From: Akebia trifoliata
Lineage: Eukaryota > Streptophyta > Magnoliopsida > Ranunculales > Lardizabalaceae
Length of the DNA stretch: 64,000 bases
Reading direction: 5' to 3'
Assembly: GCA_017979445.1 (NCBI GenBank)
Contig: CM030717.1
Coordinates: 16,231,288-16,295,287, forward strand
In this document: piece by piece, positions 22,858 through 34,040 of the stretch
How positions within the stretch are numbered: the stretch's first letter is position 1
How the letters are laid out: each line of letters starts with the position of its first letter
The notes under the pieces: model-generated
Told to the model about the DNA's origin: nothing
The model's input: only the letters and a program-made list of their open reading frames with translations
The model's database searches: none
Position numbers and translations under genes: made by a program

Positions 22858-24228
22858 GACAGAACTATTAATATACAGAATTTTATAGAATCTCTTTTCC
22901 CTAACTGAATCCTAACACTCAATTAAAACCTATGATACAACTTGGACAAATTGACGCAGCTAGTAGGTATAGTCCCAGTGCTTACTAGGTAATGGACTCT
23001 TGTCGTCTATCTGACCCACCAGATGATCCTCACTAATTTGCTCTATACCCGTCTCGTCAAATATAAGATCTGAAACTAAAAAATGAAAAGAAAATGATCA
23101 GTAATAAGAGTTACCCAATAGGTAAACAAACAATTCCGACTAATAACCTCTCCTAGCATGAACGAGTAAATCTACTAAATTATTTATATACATACAGAGT
23201 TTTACAAAATAATCTACGATTAACTAGTACATATAGCTAGGTATGAGCAATTAAACAGTTGAAATCTATATTACATCCATCAGCAGTACTCATACTATAA
23301 CATTTTCTTTTTATACAATTCAAATTGGTAAACTTGAAGTATTAAATATGTTCTTTATATTATAATTCAAAATAATAAAATATATACATAATACACATTG
23401 GTGGAGTAGTGGAATTAGAGAGTTGAGATTCTACGACTGGATAGCTCCCAATCAGAACATCATGTTCCACTATTTTATAGGTGTGGAACTTCATTGTTAG
23501 TTCCTGATTTTGTGACCGTTCGCTGTAACTAACAGTGTGGTTACCATTTATCTTGCTCAGGTTGGTCGTTTGACTGTGATTATAAGAAAATAAGTTTTTT
23601 TACGACGTGTCAAGACGGTCGACTAGTCTAAATTGTTAGTAATCACTGACTAGTCACATTTTTTTATGCCTATCAACTGTACATGCAACTCCCATTATAC
23701 ATTCTTACTCGTATACGACTACCTTTACATTACACGTTCATTGAAAAAGATGGAAAGGAATAAAATCAGATTCTAGTTATGATGTCATTTTCATACGCGT
23801 CCCATACCACATATGAGCTTGGTTGTCCCCATCCTACATCTCAGGATAGTATATCACTTTGGATGATATGATGGACTATTCCTTCAGGTATTCGTAAGCT
23901 CTTTAACAATTCACAAAATAGCTACATATACATATCATTTTTTCTTTAAAACAAATAAGAAATTAACATCAAAGTGTCGAGAATAGATATCTAGTTTTCT
24001 ACTATGCAATTGTGCCCACCCCATGCTAAATTGAATAACAGTATAGTATGGTACACTCTTGTACAAATTTAAAGAGCGCCTCGCGCTAACAGAAAGTAAA
24101 TAAACATACAAATGACCTAGTGACAATAGAAAATAAATTAGTCCTGGATATCTATTAATTAACCCACACATCTCATAATAATGTAAAATGCAGATACTAC
24201 CTCTCAGGTTTGATTCTAACACTTTACC
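22858..24228 (-). repeat. Family III LTR fragment
   Basis: The reverse complement aligns along its length with about 55604-56990 of the solo LTR at 53703-57132. Shared blocks include 'gcattttacatta', 'ggatatccagg', 'acgcgtcccataccac' (as 'gtggtatgggacgcgt' in the other copy), and 'gttactc...tttagtttcag'. Neither LTR end is present, so it is a truncated piece joined to broken RT on one side. Confidence 0.85.
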
Positions 24229-25139
24229 GTTTCATTTTTTTTTCCTTTTTTTTCAGTATTAGTATTTTTCGAAAACACCAGTCATTTTTTTGATATTAAT
24301 CAAATCAATGTAAATTAATTTACTATCAAATCATTTTTCAAACTTTAAAATTTATTTTATCATTTAAATTAAAAAGCTATTGGATCAAAATGAGATCTTG
24401 GTAGTGGCACATGATTGAATTGGTGAAACCATATGGTTTTGGTGACATTGAGGGGTGGCACCGTCAATACTGCCAACAGTTCTCCGCAAACTGCACAAAA
24501 ACACTAAATTTTTTTTTCAAATTTTTGTCTGTTCTTTTATAAAATATCCCATCCACATATAAATTGTTATAAAACATGTTTAAAATACATCCAACACATA
24601 TTTCTCATGAATTTAAAATAAAAGAAAATCCTCAATTTTGAAATAAAATCGTAAATTTGATAAAATCCCTAAATGCATATTTGAAATCTACAATTACCAG
24701 TAAGAATCATAAGCCCCTACCTATTTTTTTTTTGTCGTTAGAAAGAAAGAATGTGCACGAAAATCGAGGCAAATCAAACTTGGATGCGGTTGATTTTTAA
24801 AAAAATCTGGTGGTTTTGAAGATCTCGACGATATTTTTCCTTTCTTTGTCGGAGAATGGTTTGGACTCTAAGTCGATGAAATCTTGAGTTAAAGAAATCA
24901 AAACTCACTTTATGGTTCGATTTTTTTTAATGAAAAGTGAAAAGGGAGAAGAGAGGGAAATTTATGAAGTGGATTTGTAGTGTTTGACGTCAAGAACAAA
25001 TTTTCCTACTTTACCAACGATTAATGGGGTCCTGATCGCGATGAAAATCCAACTTAAAGTAATTGAAAACCCATAGACTTTTAAGTATTTGGTTGCTGGT
25101 TTTTGGATACTTGGAGAAGACAATGAACATATATATATA
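24229..25139. other. Intergenic, no gene seen
   Basis: AT-rich, with short T tracts at 24234-24255. No recognisable repeat ends or coding frames. Confidence 0.4.
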
Positions 25140-25527
25140 GGGGACGGTTCAGCAGCCCTAAAGTTTGCCAAGTTTGGTGTCAAACATTTTTCAAAATATG
25201 GGTTAGAAGCTTTGGAATGAGCTGATGTTTTGTGAGGATGATCTCTATGATGAGGAGATCATCCTAACCAAAAATCAGCCTATTCCAAAACTTCTAACCC
25301 CATCAAAAGTAATTTACAAAAATTGGACGGTCCACGATTCTTCAACTTGTAAACTAGGGTTAGAAGTTTCAAAATGAACTGATTTTTTGTGAGGATGATC
25401 TCTTCACCGCAGAGATCATCCTCACAAAAAATCAGCCTATTCCAAAACTTCTAACCCCATCAAAAGTGATTTACAAAAAATGTTTGGCACCAAACTTGGC
25501 AAACTTTAGGGCTGCCGAACCGCTCCC
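25140..25527. mobile_element. MITE with long inverted repeats, sibling of the 7557 element
   Basis: 388 bp. Tips GGGGACGGTTCAGCAGCCCT and, complemented, GGGAGCGGTTCGGCAGCCCT pair through 'TTTGCCAAGTTTGG'. Inside are the same two consecutive hairpins as in 7557-7910 ('gaggatgatct ... agatcatcct', 'aatcagcctattccaaaact'). Flanks give ATATATATA on both sides, compatible with a 9-bp TSD but in a TA repeat. The outer ~30 bp differ from the sibling, so these are two subfamilies. Confidence 0.85.
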
Positions 25528-26699
25528 ATATATATATATATATCCTTTATATAAAGAAATTTCAGGACGAAACTGATGTTTTTAAACTTATTTCCATTTT
25601 TTACGATAATTCAACCTTCTTGGCTTAGAAATTGATTAAATACTCCATTTTTCATAAATTTTCTTTGTGGGCCTAATGGTGTTGTTTGATTCTTCCAATT
25701 ATTATTCTAATAAAAATTTACTTTTTTTTTGCCCCATCCAACTTGAAAATCGAGGATTTGTAATTTTTCCGTTCGAACTCGAATTTGAGAGTGCTTATAG
25801 TTTAAAGTATGTTTTTCAGCCATTTTGAATCTAACGGTGAGGTCTTATTTAATTAAAAGTGAACAAAATAAAATCTAAAAATTTTACCTTAAGTCCCATT
25901 TTCAAAATTTTCTCAAAATTTAATTATTTGATTTTCCTCGATATATAAATTAAAAACTCAAGGTATTACACCAACATTCGATTTTTGTACTTACAGGTGG
26001 CCAAACGAAAGAAATATGAATATCATGATAATGTTTTGTATTCCCTTCAATTTTCATCAGTCATGAGCAATTTGAAAGACCCACAACCCGCGACAACGGA
26101 ATTAGGATAGGCTAACGCAAGAATAATGATGTTGTTGAAAACAATGGAGAGAAAGGAAAGAATGCTGACTGCCGTGTTGGCTAACACTAGCTTCATACAA
26201 GCACAAGTTGTCCAACACCAAACGTCTGGATCATACCCCGAATTCCTTGAGTAATAACGGCCAGGACAACAAACTACCTTACCTCTTATTGTGTCGGGGT
26301 ATTAAGGCCTTTACATCCTGTAAAACCAACCACCTCTCGTGATCATTCTAGATGATGAATGTGAGACGCCGAGACCAAAAGCATGATAGACGAGAAAATT
26401 GTCCAGCAGACTGAATCTCTCCAGTAATTTTTTAACCTAGGACTAAGGTAGGTCACCATTATCAGCAAAAAGGAAACGAAAAAATAGAAAAAAAAAATCA
26501 TCAAAGTATCGAATTACTCCTGGCCCGCATGAGGATAAACTATGAACGGCTAAAAATAAAAAACTTGGACGTTTGATCTTGAGCTTGACCCAAATCTCTA
26601 ACGTAAACAAGTTCGTGAGATGCTGGGAAGAGACGTAAATTATATTCTTGAAATAAAAATAGACAAACCCCGTGTCAAATTCACTTTAGATAAATCTAG
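25528..26699. other. Mostly unassigned; possible weak gag-like trace
   Basis: About 26110-26240 reads on the plus strand as 'MERKERMLTAVLANTSFIQ', reminiscent of gag helices but too short to assign. The rest has no recognisable signal. Confidence 0.3.
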
Positions 26700-28060
26700 A
26701 CCTTAACCTTTTTACCCTTCTACTACCCTTACTCCTCTAGAAACACAGATTCGAGCAGCTTGCCCAATTATCACTATCTCAGTGTCTGAAGTATCGTGAC
26801 TCCCTAAGTAGGATGAAAAGGCATCAAAATGGGGGCTCTGGACAAGCCTTTTACGCAAGTCATCAATCACCACCCTCAAGACAGAAGACTCCTTATTCCT
26901 CATGGACTCAAGTCAGGCTATCTGAGTCTTCAATTCATTCCCAGAGCACAGCCAAAGTCTCTCGACCTTCTTAAAAAACATTTTCATCTCTTCTGATTAA
27001 TCACGATGATTGAAGAAATAGGTACAAGAGGACCACATTTGGATCAAAGGCATAACACCAACTCTTGCAGTAATCTGTTGTTGGATCCAAAATCGATAGT
27101 TTGGAAATGAGTAACTAGGAAATACAGGCTGATCTAGAGCCATGACATTCTTCCAAGCTTTCTCCAGTCGATCCTACAATTTCATTGAGGAAGGGAAATA
27201 CCAGGTTGCCAAAATCTCCATGAGTCACTATGCCTTATTCTTTACCAAATTGTCTAATGAGTGGCACCCATCAAACCAATCAACACGATGAAGCTACTCC
27301 TTTAAAAAGAAAAAGACAAGAGAAATTGAATACTAGAAGGTGCCTAACCAACACACCTCATTGTTAGGCAAATCCTATGAGCCTTTAAACCAACCCAACT
27401 TATCACCGAAATGGACAGGAAGCTTTCTCTTATTCATCAAAACCACTAGATCAGCGTGGAAATTGAAAAGACAGCTAAAAGCCATAGTCGAAGTCAAGTA
27501 ATCAAAGAACCAAAGTTGTGCAAAAAAGGAAGTCAATTCAACATGCATCCGAATCACAATATTTTGAAATTTTAAAATGGATAAAATAAAGACTTTACCT
27601 AAAACAATGGAGCACACCTATTATACACTAGCTCTTTTCTACTTGAACAAGCCGTAGGAGATAGACAAGTCTCCCCTAGGAGCATAAGAGTGAACCTAAA
27701 AAATCTTGTCGAATTTTATCGAGTATACTTATCAAAGTTGGATTCACATACTCATTGTTCCGAGAGATCAAAAGTTGATTCATTACCACTAGGGTCAAAA
27801 TGTCAAATTGAGATAGAGAATTCCTATTCATTAAAGCAAAAAAAAAAAAAAAAAAAAAAAATCTTGAGAAGATTCGAATTTCCGTCAATACATTCCAGTT
27901 GATGTTTTGGAACCCCGAAGAATCTTGATGCCTTTTTCCTATAGCTTTTGTGCAAGGATGGCATCACCACCCGAGTTGATTGGAAAAGGACAAAAATGTG
28001 CTCAAATTCTTCGATCGTTGTTGGAGTCATTTCCTTTTCTCCAAATCGGAACAAATTGAG
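26700..28060 (-). pseudogene. Degenerate transposon-borne ORF, DUF7745-like
   Basis: On the minus strand, from right to left: 'MFRFGEKEMTPTTIEEFEHI' (28054 down), resembling the start of the DUF7745 domain (FRFG..ELTPTIEEY) carried by many plant Gypsy-type elements. After broken frames comes 'RLEKAWKNVMALDQPVF' (about 27175), then 'VGVMPLIQMWSSCTYF', a stop, and a helical tail 'MRNKESSVLRVVIDDLRKRL' (26903 down). A 24-bp A tract at 27838-27861 breaks it. The family name is from memory and moderate; the decay is clear. Confidence 0.5.
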
Positions 28061-28133
28061 CTCTAAGATCTAAAATCCCATGAGTGCCTTTATTAAATCC
28101 CACATAATGTTGATCGTAGACAAAGAGAGTATG

Positions 28134-28591
28134 TGTAGACACCCCATTTTCGCACTCGCCAGATTAATCAATTTGTCAACCTGATTACGACGGTTCCCAA
28201 TGATGGATAAATATTCTAACGTTTTTTATTTGTTACTGGATATGTTTCAAAAATTCAGATGAGGTATCTCAAGTAGGAAAAGCTTTAGAAATCAAGCTAT
28301 GCTATGAAAATATGACTCAAAACATAAAAATCATCATTTTTAGACAAAAAAAAGTTTTATGAGAAAAATTATTAAAAAATGATCAAATTATCAAAATACC
28401 CCTGACATCAAAACATCCCTAGAACTTAAATATGCATAGGAAAACTCTTTTGAACATTTAAGACAACAAATTAAAACCAAATAAATCATTTTACCAATTT
28501 TCACAAAATTTGACAAAATTATGAAAATGCCCCCATAGGGTCCACAATTATTTCACGCCGAAAAATCCATAAATGACACAAACTAACACTC
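28134..28591 (+). repeat. Old family I solo LTR, left part (split by element A)
   Basis: Begins TGTAGACACCCC at 28134 and runs to the CACTC target site where element A entered. The rest resumes at 39172. The outer flanks GTATG (28129-28133) and GTGTG (40246-40250) differ at one base and look like an aged 5-bp TSD. It contains few AGTCAA motifs, like the old copy at 369. Confidence 0.85.
28587..28591. repeat. TSD of element A, left
   Basis: CACTC, identical to 39172-39176. Confidence 0.9.
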
Positions 28592-30354
28592 TGAAAGCGC
28601 CCTCGATCCGCGGGGTGCGCGGATCCGCTTGGTGGGCGGATCCGCTTTTGACCCTTGAGGTTTGGGAGTCGCCACCTAGTTATTGTTGTCTAGGAACCAA
28701 ACTGACTCTAACATGGATAAAAAGAACTAATCTACCATAAAAAAATCTGAATTCGGGGATCATGTTACGGGGTTGGAAGGTGTTAGGCACCAACCCCGCC
28801 CGGCCAAAGCCGGTCTCTACTAACTTCCCAAATATATCACATTGCTAAAAACCTAGATAAAAATAAAAAAATTACATACCTTTCCGATAACAAGGATTTT
28901 GTTCCCTCAGATCTGACAAAAAGAGCTCCTTGTACTGTATTCCCTTGCTTCGTTCTGTCTCCGGATTTGACTTCGGATCTCCTAGATCAAGTATCTCCTT
29001 GTTTTTGGATCTGAACTCTTCAAGTTTGTTGCGGATTTGGGGGTGTTTTTGGAGGTTTTTGGAGGGATTTTAGGTGTTTTCTAGACTAAAATTGAAGGAG
29101 GGATGTTAGGTAAGGAGTTGGGGCTCCAAAACTAGGGTTTATGGGGGCTAGGGGAGCTTCTAGACCTACTTCTCTTAGGGTTTATGATTTGATACGAAAA
29201 TAGGGTGTGAGCACCTCTATTTATAGATGTTTTTTAAGGTTGATTTGGATAGAGTTAGTGTTTAATTAGAAATCTTTTAATTAGAGTTGTGTTTTAGTTA
29301 AAATTATTTTAGGTATAATTGTGTTTTAATTAGAATTATTTTAGGTAGAATTATTTTTAAGTTAGAACTCTATTAGATAGAGTTATTATTTAATTAGAGT
29401 TCTATTATGACTTTTGGTCTTATTTGATTGACTTTTAATGTTTTGACTTTAGTCTTAATTGATTGACTTTTAATATCTTGACTTTAGTCTTGCTTAATTG
29501 ACTTTAATTTTGACTTCAGTCTCACTTGATTGACTTTAATACCTTGACTTCAGTCTTCCTTGATTTACTTTTAATTTTTGGAGAACTCCCTCTAAAATAT
29601 CTTTAATTCTTTGGACTCCTAAATGGAGGGGTCCTTAAAGAAATATCCCACGAACCCTCAACAATTTTACCCGAAAGTTCGATTGATCGATTTTTTAGGT
29701 TAAAAATTTTAAATTAATCTCATTAATGTTTTACTTTAATTATTTAATATTTTATTTATTAATTTCGAATTTTTTAATTATGAAAATTGTGAAATTACCG
29801 TTTTACCCCCGGAGATGACTTTTCACGTTTCAAGTCGGTTTTTAATGTTCTAGGATGTTTTAGAATCGATTTTTCGTAAGGAATTCAATGAAAATATTGG
29901 TTTGTGTTATTTATGAAATTTTTTTGTGTGAAATGGTCGTGAACTTTATGAGGGGCATTTTCGTAATTTTGTCAAATTCTGTTAAAATTGGTGAAATGAT
30001 TTATTTGGTTCTGATTTGTTATTTTATGTGTTTGAATGGGTTTTCCTAAGCGTAACGTAGGCTCTAGGGTTGTTTTGAGGTTAGGGGTATTTTGGTAATT
30101 TGGTCAATTTTAGTGATTTTTATCGTGAAACTTCTTTTTGGTCTGCAAGATGATGGTTTCTATGTTTCTGGGGTCGTATTTTCATAACGTAGCGTGGTTT
30201 CTAAGGTTTTGTCAATTCGAGATACCTCATCCGGATTTCTGAAACACATCTGGTAACAAAATAAAGCAATGGAATACACATCCATCATTGGGAATCATTG
30301 CGATCGGGTTGACGAGTTGATTAATCAGGCGGATGCAAAAATGGGGTGTCTACA
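28592..30354 (-). repeat. 3' LTR of element A
   Basis: 1763 bp; minus strand starts TGTAGACACCCC at 30354 and ends GGGCGCTTTCA at 28592. TATA box (TATAAATA, minus) at 29218-29225. Eight TTGACT W-box-type motifs at about 29428-29549 lie upstream of it in element sense. It has an extra 17-bp tandem duplication near 28622-28645 not found in the 5' LTR. Confidence 0.95.
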
Positions 30355-30368
30355 GATGCCCCTCTTTG
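30355..30368 (-). other. Polypurine tract of element A
   Basis: Minus strand reads AAAGAGGGGCATC directly before the 3' LTR. Element B has AAAGAAGGGCATC at the same place. Confidence 0.75.
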
Positions 30369-30689
30369 GCAGAGGGTTGAAGCAAACTAGATAGCAAATC
30401 TATTTTGGTAGATAGTGCGATATCTGAATGCCAAAGCTAGTGACAGTTCATTTTGCAGCCTGATTCAGCAATTCGTCAAGGTGTTCGGATCCTTGAGGGT
30501 AAAGCTCTCCCCGAACTAAAAGGTTATCAGGTCCTTGAGCGCAAACTCTCACTGACAGTGTCACATCCTTGAATTTTAGAAAATTCTCCTTGACTGATGT
30601 AGCAACTGTGCAAGTGTGTGATTTAAAATCTGAGCATAATTTGAGTATAAACTGAGCATAATTTGAATATAATTTGAGCATAAATTGAG

Positions 30690-31818
30690 CATAATTCCGA
30701 GAAAACCCTCGGCGGCATCTGAGCATAGTTCCGAGAAAACCCTCGGCAGTAACTGAGCACAGTTCCGAGAAAACCCTCGACGGTATCTGAGCAAAAACCA
30801 AGATAACCCTTGGCGACAACTGAGCAAAATCCAAGATAACCCTTGGCGGAAACTGAGCAAAATCCAAGATAACCCTTGGCGGAGACTGAGCAAAATCCAA
30901 GATAACCCTTGGCGGAGACTGAGCAAAATCCAAGATAACCCTTGGCGGAACTGAGCAAATCCAAGATAACCCTTGGCGGAAACTGAGCAAAATCCAAGAT
31001 AACCCTTGGCGGCAACTGAGCAAAATCCAAGATAACCCTTGGCGGAAACTGAGCAAAATCCAAGTTAACCCTTGGCGGCAACTGAGCAAAATCCAAGATA
31101 ATCCTTGGCGGCAACTGAGCAAAATCCAAGATAATCCTTGGCAGAGACTGAGCAAAATCCAAGATAACCCTTGGCGGTAACTGAGCAAAATCCAAGATAA
31201 CCCTTGGCGGCAACTGAGCAAAATCCAAGATAACCCTTGGCGGAGACTGAGGAAAATCCAAGATAACCCTTGGCGGCAACTGAGCAAAATCCAAGTTAAC
31301 CCTTGGCGGCAACTGAGCAAAATCCAAGATAACCCTTGGCGGAGACTGAGCAAAATCCAAGATAACCCTTGGCGGCAACTGAGCAAAATCCAAGATAACC
31401 CTTGGCGGAGACTGAGCAAAATCCAAGATAACCCTTGGCGGAAACTAAGCAAAATCCAAGTTAACCCTTGGTGGAAACTGAGCAAGATCCAAGTTAACCC
31501 TTGGCGGCAACTGAGCAAGATCCAAGATAACCCTTGGCGGCAACTGAACAAAATCCAAGATAACCCTTGGCGGCACTGAGCAAAATCCATGATAACCCTT
31601 GGCGGAGACTGAGCAAAATCCAAGATAACCCTTGGCGGCAACTGAGCAAAATCCAAGATAACCCTTGGCGGAGACTGAGCAAAATCCAAGATAACCCTTG
31701 GCGGCAACTGAACAAAATCCAAGATAACCCTTGGCGGCAACTGAGCAAAATCCAAGATACCCCTTGGCGGAAACTGAGCAAAATCCAAGTTAACCCTTGG
31801 CGGCAACTGAGCAAAACT
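30690..31818 (-). repeat. 33-bp minisatellite, about 31 regular copies plus diverged ones
   Basis: Unit of the type 'ctgagcaaaatccaag' + 'ataacccttggcggcaa', exactly 33 bp, repeated about 31 times from ~30782 to 31818. Three diverged copies (30690-30781) carry 'ttccgagaaaaccctcggc'. Because 33 is divisible by three and the unit lacks stops, all three minus frames (for example PPRVILDFAQL repeats) and one plus frame stay open, giving the 452-, 267-, 148- and 101-codon frames here. One-base deletions at about 30949 and 31572 shift the frame freely, arguing against protein selection. It lies in the 3' untranslated region of element A. Confidence 0.95.
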
Positions 31819-32604
31819 GGTAGAGGAATGAATGAATTTTGGGAAAGAATGAACGAATTTGGAGAAAACTGATTAGAACGAATCGGAGAATGAATAAATA
31901 TGGAAGATAATGAATATGGAAGAGAAATGATTGATTCCAAAAATGATTGAATCTGGAAAAGAATCTGGAGAACGAAAGAATGTTATATCTCCTATGTGAG
32001 ATCCAAAATACTTTTGTTTGAACCTCAAGGATTTATCAAAAAGTTTTATGAATTTAAAACCTGAGTTTTTATTTCTCTTGAACCTCAAAAGTTTTTCAAA
32101 AAAACTGTTATCAAGAGGGTAACCTTAAATTTGGGGTTCTTATTATCTTTTAGGATTAACTTTGCTCAAAAACAAAATGCCTCTAGTTTGACAATGAACA
32201 TGACCTTGAAAATAATTGAACACATCGTGCAAAAAAATGCCCCTAGTATAAGGGGGAAAAGTTATATTAAACAAAAAAGAAAATGCCCCTTGTATGAAGG
32301 TTTGAAATAATTGATTACGACAAGCGCAATAAAGACTCAACTTCTAATTTTGATTAATTTTATTGAAGGTTTTTGAGTCAGGCTCAAGAGTACAAAATTA
32401 TTTTCTTTCGAGTTTCATCATAGAATTCACCCTTATCTCCCTTGGTCCACTTGGGGAAGTAAACATTTTCAGATCGATCGTAGACAAGATACTTGTGGCT
32501 TCTGAGTCTATGCCTGGTTTAAGCTAAGTATTGAACTTGATTATTCAGACTTCTGATGTTTCAGCTTGGACTGCTCTTAGCTTAGGATTTTCTTCTGTTT
32601 TTCT
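31819..32604. other. Element A 3' untranslated region
   Basis: No coding. Scattered 'aaaatgcccctagt'-type phrases (about 32178, 32235, 32280) match the repeats at 51730-51950 in element B. Flanking 33-bp array end shows a short 'gaatgaatgaattt' drift repeat. Confidence 0.5.
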
Positions 32605-32830
32605 TTATTGCTCTAATTTTTGCCTAGATCGCCTTTTCAGGTTTTCAATCTAGCGAGCTTGCTCTAGTTTTTGCCTAGATCGTCTTTTCAGGTTTTCGAT
32701 CTAGCGAGCTTTTTTTTTTTTTTTCTCAGCTCTGATTGTTGCCAAAGTTGTCCTTTCAGATTTTCAACCTTGCGAGCTTGCCTTAATTTTTGCTTAAGTC
32801 GCCCTTTTCGGGTTTTCAACCTAGCAGGCC
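32605..32830 (-). repeat. ~60-65-bp tandem repeat, four copies
   Basis: Copies contain 'tttttgcctagatcgccttt', 'caggttttcaatctagcgag' with drift, at about 32614, 32666, 32735 and 32787. The same repeat occurs three times in element B (51394-51580), so it predates their split. Confidence 0.75.
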
Positions 32831-33129
32831 TTATCATTTTTTTATATCTTTTTCTTCTCTTCTGAACTTCTGGAGTTGCTGTTTGATCATGCTTTACTAT
32901 CTCCCTTGACTTTTCGCACGGTACTTAGGAGGACTTTTATAGGTAGGCTTAGGACTGGGTATAAAAAGAAAGGGATTTTGAGGCTCAAAAACCCAAATGC
33001 CCCTTGTGTGACATTTCCTTTTAAATTATTTTATTTTTTCTTGAATTTTTTCCCACTTTGACAATTTTTTTCTTTTAAATTTTTTTCTTGATTTTTTTTA
33101 TTGTGTGGGAAATATATTTTTTATTTTAA

Positions 33130-33185
33130 TGTGGTCGGGCCTGAAGTAACTTCTCAGGTTGCCTACGTACCCCAAAATTTTGGGA
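33130..33185 (-). other. Conserved 3' UTR block with palindromes
   Basis: Contains GCCTGAAGTAACTTCTCAGG followed by TTGCCTACGTACCCC. The first part is a near-palindrome and TACGTA is a perfect one. Element B keeps this block almost unchanged at 52003-52035 although neighbouring DNA has diverged. Confidence 0.6.
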
Positions 33186-33592
33186 TCAGACCAAAACGTA
33201 GTTCGAATCTTCCCTCCCCTAGGTTAGGTGATCGGGCTAAGAAAGAAAAGGCATAATTTTTCTTTTTGAAAAAGATTGCAAAGGGGTTGAGAAAGGATAT
33301 ATTGAACTGGGTAACAGGAAAATTGATTCGGCCAAAGATGGCCTCCTTAAATGTAGTACCGCTTGATCTGGTCAAGGTTGGTTGGTTCTGGTAGTTCACT
33401 TTCATCATGATCTTGAAGTCTGACGACTTTTCCAGACAGTATTTCCTTAATGAATGAATTTCTCCAATTGGGTTCAGACTTTCTCCTATAGTCGACGAGG
33501 AGTGTTCAATTTTCTTTGAAGTGTGATAGTTAAATCATTGACTTGTAAATGATGAGCTTTGACCTTTTTGTCAAATGCACGGGTGACTCTTC
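33186..33592. other. Element A, region between integrase and conserved block
   Basis: Non-coding on inspection; the 81-codon minus frame at 33163-33408 has no recognisable domain. It parallels 52080-52300 in element B ('cttccctcccaaggttggt', 'ggccaaagaaggcctcctt'). Confidence 0.45.
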
Positions 33593-34040
33593 TTAGATAA
33601 GCTTGCACATGGTACAGGGCTTTAACTCATTTTCTTCAATCAAGTTTAATTCTTCATACTGCTGACGAACCCAATCTGTTTCTAACAAATGATTTTCCAA
33701 CAAGACCCTGAGAGACAAAATTTTCATTTCAACTGGCAAGATTGCTTCCATGCCATACACTAAGGAGTAGGGAGTAGCTCTAGTAGAGGATCGAATTGAA
33801 GTTCGATATGTCCATAGCGTGAATGATAATTTTTCTGACCAATCTCGATGTGATTGACACATTTTCCTGATGATAGTCTTGAGACTCTTACTAACTGCTT
33901 CAACCGTTCCATTGATCTGAGGACGGTAGCGGGATGATTTGTGCTTCCGGATCTTCAACTTTAAACATAGAGTAATGATTATGCTTTGAAGTACGACCCA
34001 TTATCAGAGATCAGTTCAAAAGGTACCCCCATATCGACTG
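33593..34040 (-). pseudogene. Gypsy integrase, partial and broken (element A)
   Basis: The minus-strand frame 33958 to 33593 carries the C-terminal half of a Gypsy integrase core: 'SSRYRPQINGTVEA', including the glutamate of the D,D-E triad, then 'WSEKLSFTLWTYRT', 'STRATPYSLVYGMEAILP' and 'LNLIEENELK'. Just upstream, 'FELISDNGSYFKA' supplies the second aspartate but is followed by stops. The first catalytic aspartate, the zinc-binding domain and RT/RNase H are missing. The wording matches Tat/Athila-clade integrase. This enzyme would have inserted the cDNA; here it is dead. Confidence 0.9.

Noticed and set aside
22858..24228. Treating this as the rest of element C pol or its 3' LTR
   Set aside because: Its reverse complement matches the middle and end of the family III LTR and no RT motif continues across the junction.
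30448..31806. A 452-codon minus-strand ORF of 11-residue repeats that looks like a repetitive protein
   Set aside because: The unit is 33 bp with no stops in several frames on both strands, indels switch frame freely inside the array, and it lies in the 3' UTR of an LTR element. It is a minisatellite.
30690..31818. Regular 33-bp repeats suggesting a CRISPR-like array
   Set aside because: There are no unique spacers; the units are contiguous and near-identical, and the DNA is plant retrotransposon.
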